DNA of 58,356 nucleotides. Origin: Candidatus Bathyarchaeota archaeon (GTDB lineage Archaea; Thermoproteota; Bathyarchaeia; Bathyarchaeales; Bathycorpusculaceae). The translations under genes and the position numbers were made by a program. How positions within the stretch are numbered: position 1 is the first letter of the stretch; the number at the start of each line of letters is the position of its first letter. The DNA lies in assembly GCA_029881805.1 (NCBI GenBank), contig JAOULW010000013.1, forward strand, positions 1 to 58,356, written 5' to 3'. The notes under the pieces are model-generated. The model saw nothing but the letters and a program-made list of their open reading frames with translations. It did no database searches and was not told where the DNA came from. Of the stretch, positions 52,833-58,356 are shown piece by piece.

Positions 52833-53843
52833 ATGACAGAAGAAGAGAAGGAAGAAGTGGCCCTCAGAAGGAAGTATGAGCTTTTAGAGGACCTCCCCGG
52901 GATTGGACCCGCCACAGCCCAAAAACTGAAAGAAATGGGATTTCACACCGTTGAGTCTTTGGCCATGGCTACCGCCCGAGAATTGGACCCTGCTGGCATC
53001 GGCGAAAAGAAGGCTTTCGCCATCATCGAAGCAGCCCGCTCTTCAATTAGTGTTTCTTTTGTTAGGGCAGATGAACTTCTCCGAATGCGACAGAGTGTTC
53101 TGCGTTTGACTAGCGGAAGCAAAGCGTTAGACGGAATGATCGATGGAGGATTAGAAACGCAGACAATAACAGAGTTTTACGGAGAATATGGCACTGGAAA
53201 AAGCCAGCTATGCCACCAATTGTGCGTGAACGTTCAATTGCCCCCTGAAAGAGGTGGACTCAACAGTGCTGCATTGTACGTTGATACAGAGAATACTTTT
53301 AGAACAGAACGAATTGTGCAGATGTCTAGACATTTTGGTCTCAATCCAGAAGAAGTTGTTAAGAACATTATTTATGCTGAGGCTTACACTTCTGATCACC
53401 AAATGTTCTTGTTAGATAATGCTGATGAAGTGATTAAGGCGAATAACATAAGACTGATAATTGTTGACTCCTTGACAGCTCATTTCAGAAGCGAATACAT
53501 TGGACGGGAGATGCTAGCTCCAAGACAACAGAAGCTTAACAAACACATGCACAAACTTATACGCTTGGCAAGAGCCTTCAACGCCGTAGCCGTTGTTACG
53601 AATCAGGTCATGGCCAAGCCAGACGTGTTCTTTGGAGACGCTGTTCATCCCATTGGCGGCCATGTCGTCGGCCACACGAGCCACACGCGTGTCTATCTGC
53701 GGAGAGCTGCACACGGGCCTGTGAGAATTGCTCGTTTAGTTTCAAGTCCATACTTGCCCGAAGGAGAGGAAATATTTAAAGTAACTGAGAACGGCATAGA
53801 GGATGTTTCTGAAGACGAGAAACCGAGATCTCGTGGGCGTTGA
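52833..53843 (+). CDS. radA: RadA recombinase
   Basis: The archaeal RecA/Rad51 protein for strand exchange. 336 residues: N-terminal helix-hairpin-helix domain (LEDLPGIGPATAQKL), the FVRA polymerisation motif (76-79), Walker A GEYGTGKS (117-124), Walker B LIIVDS (Asp212) and the L2-region HPIGGHVVGHTSHTR. No intein. The next gene begins three nt after the stop, and encodes a small protein with a clamp-binding end. Confidence 0.97.
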   Translation: MTEEEKEEVALRRKYELLEDLPGIGPATAQKLKEMGFHTVESLAMATARELDPAGIGEKKAFAIIEAARSSISVSFVRADELLRMRQSVLRLTSGSKALDGMIDGGLETQTITEFYGEYGTGKSQLCHQLCVNVQLPPERGGLNSAALYVDTENTFRTERIVQMSRHFGLNPEEVVKNIIYAEAYTSDHQMFLLDNADEVIKANNIRLIIVDSLTAHFRSEYIGREMLAPRQQKLNKHMHKLIRLARAFNAVAVVTNQVMAKPDVFFGDAVHPIGGHVVGHTSHTRVYLRRAAHGPVRIARLVSSPYLPEGEEIFKVTENGIEDVSEDEKPRSRGR

Positions 53844-53845
53844 AC

Positions 53846-54304
53846 ATGCCTATTCCCCAAGCCTTGGTTACGCGCTATTTCCAGCTTTTGGTTAGTAGAC
53901 AGTTTAGTGAAGCCGAGCGTGAATTGGAGAGGCTTAAGCAGAAAATGCAGAAGACAGAGTGGAACCGAGGTTATTTTAGAGCTTTGTTTGGAATGCTACT
54001 TGCACGGCGGTCTAAAAACAACGATGCAGGCTCATTTTTTTCGAAGCTGGATTTTGGTGATAAAGCGGCGTTACACGACTATAGGCGGGAGTTTTTGGAT
54101 CACACGAAGAATGGGCTTCATGGAGATTTTGACCGCGGATTTTTTTCAGCTTGGACTGATTGTATCCGAGTGCTTAGCAGAATGCAAATCGCAAATTCAC
54201 CAAACGCGAATAGTGCGACTTCTAAAAATGGAAAAGTTGAGACATTAAAAAATGATAAAAGCCAAGCAACCATGGGGAATTTTCTTAAAGGAAAAGAAGA
54301 CTAA
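53846..54304 (+). CDS. RadA-linked small protein with C-terminal PIP-like motif
   Basis: 152 residues from ATG 53846 (154 if TTG 53840). The body is helical (YFQLLVSRQFSEAERELERLKQKM, RGYFRALFGMLLARRSKNND) and highly charged; no enzyme motif. A flexible Asn/Ser-rich linker follows, then QATMGNFLKGKED at the very end: Q-x-x-M-x-x-F-L, the archaeal form of the PCNA-interacting (PIP) box. Position after radA and this tail suggest a repair or replication accessory factor. Its stop overlaps the convergent membrane gene by 4 bp. Confidence 0.75.
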   Translation: MPIPQALVTRYFQLLVSRQFSEAERELERLKQKMQKTEWNRGYFRALFGMLLARRSKNNDAGSFFSKLDFGDKAALHDYRREFLDHTKNGLHGDFDRGFFSAWTDCIRVLSRMQIANSPNANSATSKNGKVETLKNDKSQATMGNFLKGKED

Positions 54305-54633
54305 ACAATCGGTGGCGGTGGCCCCGCGATAATTGAATACAGAAGAACCCATAAGACTATCCAAGTTAGGAAGTAGACGCCTATTCCCATCGTGAAGAGT
54401 TTCTGCGGTTTTTCCACTTGAAGCGCAAACATGCGCTTTATGACGAGATAGTGAGATATTAGGTAGATTACTATTGCCAAAGAGAGACTATTCATAAAAG
54501 TGCTCAATATGAATGCATCATTTCTTATCATGTCGGTCGCAATTCCATAACCTAGGCAGATTACGGCTGCAATGATGCCTAGCACCAACTTTAGCCAATA
54601 CACCTTTACCATGGGCTTCATTGCTTTCTGCAC
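54301..54633 (-). CDS. Small three-helix membrane protein, unknown function
   Basis: 110 residues with hydrophobic segments at about 10-32, 42-62 and 82-103, and an end GPPPPIV. No motif recognised. It lies between radA's partner and the NEMF homologue, convergent with the former and divergent from the latter. Confidence 0.65.
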   Translation of the reverse strand: MQKAMKPMVKVYWLKLVLGIIAAVICLGYGIATDMIRNDAFILSTFMNSLSLAIVIYLISHYLVIKRMFALQVEKPQKLFTMGIGVYFLTWIVLWVLLYSIIAGPPPPIV

Positions 54634-54675
54634 CTTTGCATTTTATATTTTGGTGGATTATGATTTTAAAGTTGT

Positions 54676-54685
54676 CTATTTATAG
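54676..54685 (+). promoter_or_regulatory. TATA box for the NEMF/Rqc2 homologue
   Basis: CTATTTATAG predicts a start near 54705, so TTG 54723 rather than the upstream ATGs at 54621-54693 should begin the protein. Confidence 0.5.
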
Positions 54686-54722
54686 TTTGACAATGGTTAT
54701 AAACTTTGAAAGGCGAATCAGG

Positions 54723-56774
54723 TTGAAAAGGAAGGAGTTCACAAGTTTTGATGTTGCCGCTGTTGTCCGAGAGTTAAGAGAAAAAATTTTGGATTCTCGC
54801 GTCAGCAAAATCTACCAGTTAGATGGCAAAACCCTACTTTTCAAGCTCCACAAACCTGACAACCCTGCCTTTCGGCTGGTTTTAGAAGCAGGAAGACGGC
54901 TACACTTAACATCTTATGTCATGGAGAAGCCTTTAGTGCCTCCTGCCTTTTGCATGGCTTTAAGGAAACATCTGCGAAGTGCATGGCTAACTAATGCGAA
55001 ACAGTACGAGTTTGAAAGAGTTGTCGTTCTCTCCTTCAAAACTAAAACCAGTGAGTTACAACTTGCTTTGGAACTTTTCGGCGATGGCAACATAATTCTA
55101 GTGGACGGTAAAGGAAAAATTTTGCAGGCTTTAACGTATAAACGAATGCGAGATCGAAACATCTTGAGAAACGAAACCTTTGCTTTTGCACCCTCTAGCG
55201 GACAGAATCCGTTTAATGTTAACCGAGAAGAGTCTATAGAAGAGTTAAGAAGCTTTGGTGATGTTGAGATTGTTCGGGCTATTACGCGTCTCTTAAGTAT
55301 TGGGGGGATTCACGCTGAGGAAACTTTGTTGAGGGCTGAAATTGACAAAACCAAAGCATGCGCTGCATTAGGCAAGAAGGAGTTAAACACGATTTTTGAT
55401 GGTTTGCAGAATTTGCTTTTGCCCATTGTAAGTGGCAAGTTGGAGCCTTGCGCGGTTTTGGGCAAAGATGGCGAATTTATCGATGTTGTGCCTTTCAAGC
55501 TTAAACGTTACGAGAGCTTCAAGTGTCAGCCTTATGAAAGTTTCAATGCAGCTTTGGACGAGTTTTATGTTCGGGTCATTGCCGTTGAGAAGGCTAAGGC
55601 TGGCGTGGAAGTTGATGCCTTAAAACGTGAGGCTGAAAGGCTTAGACGTGTTATCGAAAGTCAAGAGAAGACTTTGACTGAAGCTAAAGCCAAGGCAGAG
55701 CGTAGTAGGGAGATCGGAGACGCCATCTATGCCAATGTTGGCGAGTTGCAGGTTTTGTTGGATAGATTTTTGGTTGCCAAAGAGAGTGGAAAAGAATGGA
55801 GTGAGATTGTTTCGGAGATTTTGGCTGATAAGCGCCGCGGTGTCAAGCCATGGGTGTTTTTTGATTCTTTTGACTCCAGAAATTTGGTGGTTAATGTTTG
55901 TTTGGATGATTCGCGGTTTGGTTTGAATTTACGTGGAAAATTGTTTGAGAATGCTGGGCAATTTTATGAGCAAAGTAAGCGAGCTATGCAGAGGTTGAAC
56001 GGCGCAAAAGCGGCTTTAGAAGATACGAGCAGAAAGCTGATGGAGACAGAAGCCAAAATTAGGGAAACCGAAGCCTTGGAGCGTGTTAAACCAACCGAAG
56101 CGGTTGAAGAGCTTGCTAGGCGCAAAGTTAAGCGTAAAGAATGGTTTGAAAAATTCCGATGGTTTGTCTCTTCTGATGGATTTTTGGTTGTTGCTGGCAA
56201 AGATGCAGTAAGCAACGAAGTTTTGGTCAAGAAGTATACTGAGCCGCATGATGTTGTTTTTCACGCAGATGTTGTGGGCGCACCTTTCGTGGTTGTCAAA
56301 ACAGGCGATAAAAAGCCTAGTGAGCAATGCCTACGGGAAGCTGGAGAGTTTGCTGCCGCTTTTTCTAGGGGTTGGCGGGAAGGCTTCGGAAGCGTGGACG
56401 TTTATTGGGTCAAGCCCAACCAGTTAAGCAAGGGTGGACCTTCAGGCGAGTCTGTGCCTCACGGAGCATTCGTTGTCAGCGGACAGCGCAATTGGCTGCG
56501 TGGAGCTCCGCTTAAATTAGCTGTTGGCGTGGTTGTTGGAAATGAAAACGAGATAGAGTTTGTTGGTGGACCTGTTGATGCGGTTAAGGCTAAAGCTAAT
56601 GCATACATGGTTGTTGTGCCGGGAGACCTAACTGGCAAAGAATTGTTTAGGCTTGTTTTGAAGGGTTTGGCGGGAAGAATGTCAAAGGAACAGCGGGAGA
56701 AAGTGTTGAAGGCTTCGGTTGAAGAAATAAGAGAATTTATTCCATATAACAAAGGCAGAATTTTAGAAACCTGA
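54723..56774 (+). CDS. NEMF/Rqc2/RqcH-family ribosome quality-control protein
   Basis: 683 residues from TTG 54723. Domains: NFACT-N (FTSFDVAAVVRELREKIL in outline at the start, RKHLRSAWL, then YKRMRDRNILRNETFAFAP), a helix-hairpin-helix part (about 185-270), a long coiled coil (about 300-370 and 430-480), and NFACT-R at the C-terminus (KWFRWFVSSDG-like, DVVFHADVVGAPFVVVK). Family members bind 60S/50S subunits with stalled peptidyl-tRNA and add Ala/Thr tails. MRDRNI holds the conserved Asp-Arg pair region. The start is set by the TATA box and by KRKEFTSFD, the usual N-terminus. Confidence 0.92.
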   Translation: MKRKEFTSFDVAAVVRELREKILDSRVSKIYQLDGKTLLFKLHKPDNPAFRLVLEAGRRLHLTSYVMEKPLVPPAFCMALRKHLRSAWLTNAKQYEFERVVVLSFKTKTSELQLALELFGDGNIILVDGKGKILQALTYKRMRDRNILRNETFAFAPSSGQNPFNVNREESIEELRSFGDVEIVRAITRLLSIGGIHAEETLLRAEIDKTKACAALGKKELNTIFDGLQNLLLPIVSGKLEPCAVLGKDGEFIDVVPFKLKRYESFKCQPYESFNAALDEFYVRVIAVEKAKAGVEVDALKREAERLRRVIESQEKTLTEAKAKAERSREIGDAIYANVGELQVLLDRFLVAKESGKEWSEIVSEILADKRRGVKPWVFFDSFDSRNLVVNVCLDDSRFGLNLRGKLFENAGQFYEQSKRAMQRLNGAKAALEDTSRKLMETEAKIRETEALERVKPTEAVEELARRKVKRKEWFEKFRWFVSSDGFLVVAGKDAVSNEVLVKKYTEPHDVVFHADVVGAPFVVVKTGDKKPSEQCLREAGEFAAAFSRGWREGFGSVDVYWVKPNQLSKGGPSGESVPHGAFVVSGQRNWLRGAPLKLAVGVVVGNENEIEFVGGPVDAVKAKANAYMVVVPGDLTGKELFRLVLKGLAGRMSKEQREKVLKASVEEIREFIPYNKGRILET

Positions 56775-56778
56775 ATTT

Positions 56779-57453
56779 TTAGGATAATTCTGACGTAGTA
56801 ATTTGTAGTTTAATAGAGCTTTCTTTCTTAGCTTTGTGTTGCATTGTTTTCTTTGTTAATGTGGTTATGGATAGGTTTATGCTATGGAGCAAAAGGATTA
56901 GCAAAGTGACTCCAATGATTGCAAAGCCGATGATGACTATAACAAGGTTAATTGGTGCTCCCAGACGGTAGTAGCTAACGACGGAATAGTCTACATCAAC
57001 GTTCGTGTTCTCTTGGCTCAAATTATTTATTTCCATGCAAAGAACTGCGCCGCCGTAGAGTGGAGGTTCACGTTTGCTTAGCCATTCTCCTGGAAAACTA
57101 GGAAAGTTTAACGGAGAGCGTTGATTGATGACTTCAGAAAAATTGGTTCCCTCTTTTCGCAGCATTTCAACACCGCCTGCATACACGTAAACACTGAGAT
57201 TTCCAGGGTTGGAGACGATGGATAGGTTTAGGTCGAATGTCAAGTCTTCTGACAAGAAAATATACGGATGCTGCTCATAGGCAGGACAAATGTAGACACA
57301 TTTCTGCTCAGTGGAGTTCAGAGAGAAAGAAATGAGTCTTGAATCTGTCAGCGAATCAAGATGATAAAATGGAGATAAAACGTAGAAATATGAGGCGTAG
57401 ACTAAGCCGATTAGAAAGGCTCCTATTAATATTGGAATGATAAGGATTTTCAA
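56779..57453 (-). CDS. Membrane protein with extracytoplasmic domain, unknown function
   Basis: 224 residues with an N-terminal helix (about 3-24), a 130-residue external domain rich in Asn-x-Ser/Thr sites and one Cys pair (KCVYICPAY), a second helix (168-195) and a basic cytoplasmic tail. No family recognised. It converges with the NEMF gene with a 4-nt gap. Confidence 0.65.
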   Translation of the reverse strand: MKILIIPILIGAFLIGLVYASYFYVLSPFYHLDSLTDSRLISFSLNSTEQKCVYICPAYEQHPYIFLSEDLTFDLNLSIVSNPGNLSVYVYAGGVEMLRKEGTNFSEVINQRSPLNFPSFPGEWLSKREPPLYGGAVLCMEINNLSQENTNVDVDYSVVSYYRLGAPINLVIVIIGFAIIGVTLLILLLHSINLSITTLTKKTMQHKAKKESSIKLQITTSELS

Positions 57454-57536
57454 AGAAACATGCCCTAATATATTTCATTCACGCATAAACCCTAAATTTT
57501 TTTTCTCAATGCAACCTAGAGAACGACTAGTTCAAT

Positions 57537-57547
57537 CTATATATAAG
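57537..57547. promoter_or_regulatory. Strong TATA-like element in the 16S downstream region
   Basis: CTATATATAAG reads as a TATA box on both strands. On - it could serve the membrane gene at 56779-57453. On + it would start a transcript near 57570 running antisense into 16S; no gene is found there. Confidence 0.4.
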
Positions 57548-57715
57548 GGGGTCTAGACACCGCGCAGAAACCAAAAGAAAACCGCAAACACATAGATAGA
57601 ACCCAACCAAGTGCAAAATTCTTCCATCAAAAACTTGCAGATTAGGCTTTGGCATTTTTGTGGCTGTTCCTTGCCCCTTTCTCCTCCAATCGGTTTTGTT
57701 GTGGCTATATTACTT

Positions 57716-58356
<641 letters not shown>

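Overview
The window is archaeal DNA. It carries the 3' end of a 23S rRNA gene at its left edge (+ strand) and the 3' part of an archaeal-type 16S rRNA gene at its right edge (- strand). Between them are archaeal information-processing genes: TATA-binding protein, RadA, deoxyhypusine synthase, archaeal CCA-adding enzyme, THUMP-type tRNA G10 methyltransferase, RNase Z, an Lhr helicase, a NEMF/Rqc2 homologue and UPF0200/UPF0201 proteins. Promoters look like archaeal TATA boxes about 25 nt before the inferred transcript start. Many genes also have GGAGG-type Shine-Dalgarno sites matching the CCTCC tail of the 16S gene, and TTG/GTG starts are common. The gene mix (class II HMG-CoA reductase, secreted dockerin protein, many one-pass secreted proteins, DUF6125-like protein) suggests a TACK archaeon, most likely Bathyarchaeia. 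That placement is an inference from memory of gene families, not a tree.

Layout. 1-8.0 kb: 23S end, a small phosphatase, a broken Lrp-type sensor domain, secreted proteins including a dockerin protein, a SplB-like radical SAM protein, a VOC protein and a TauE/SafE exporter. 8-16 kb: amino-acid permease, tRNA-Gln, deoxyhypusine synthase with a Zn-ribbon partner, UspA, and a 1294-residue repetitive surface protein. 16-24.5 kb: a divergent MacB-like ABC transporter, Y-family polymerase, a PIN-like protein preceded by an unannotated 53-residue basic peptide, an ArsR-like regulator and several membrane proteins. 24.6-31 kb: UppP, then cca-thpR (-), then a + strand run of UPF0200 kinase, UPF0201, M20 peptidase and MBL nuclease. 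31-32.7 kb: a secreted/membrane protein pair behind a perfect palindrome, and an inverted truncated paralogue.

32.9-37.1 kb is a tight operon of HMG-CoA reductase, PRPP synthetase, TrmG10 and RNase Z, joining isoprenoid, nucleotide and tRNA functions. 37-43.4 kb is mainly - strand: a TIM-barrel isomerase, cysteine-cluster protein, thioesterase, a methyltransferase whose reading frame points to a CTG start, a nine-cysteine protein and Lhr. 44-49.1 kb: two tandem zinc-ribbon proteins with a Cren7-like core, signal peptidase I, TBP with tandem TATA boxes, pyrE with an MBL hydrolase, LarA-like racemase and a RimI-like acetyltransferase. 49.1-51 kb: a three-gene membrane operon with a Pro/Gln-rich tail. 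51-57.5 kb: two-subunit fumarase, RadA followed by a small protein ending in a PCNA-binding motif, the NEMF homologue and a membrane protein.

Most notable for follow-up: the Cren7-like zinc-ribbon pair, the RadA-linked PIP-box protein, the CTG-start methyltransferase, two regulator genes interrupted by in-frame stops, the 53-residue peptide beside the PIN-like protein, the palindrome-controlled secreted-protein locus with its truncated mirror copy, and the unlinked 16S and 23S genes. There is no CRISPR array, transposase or phage module.
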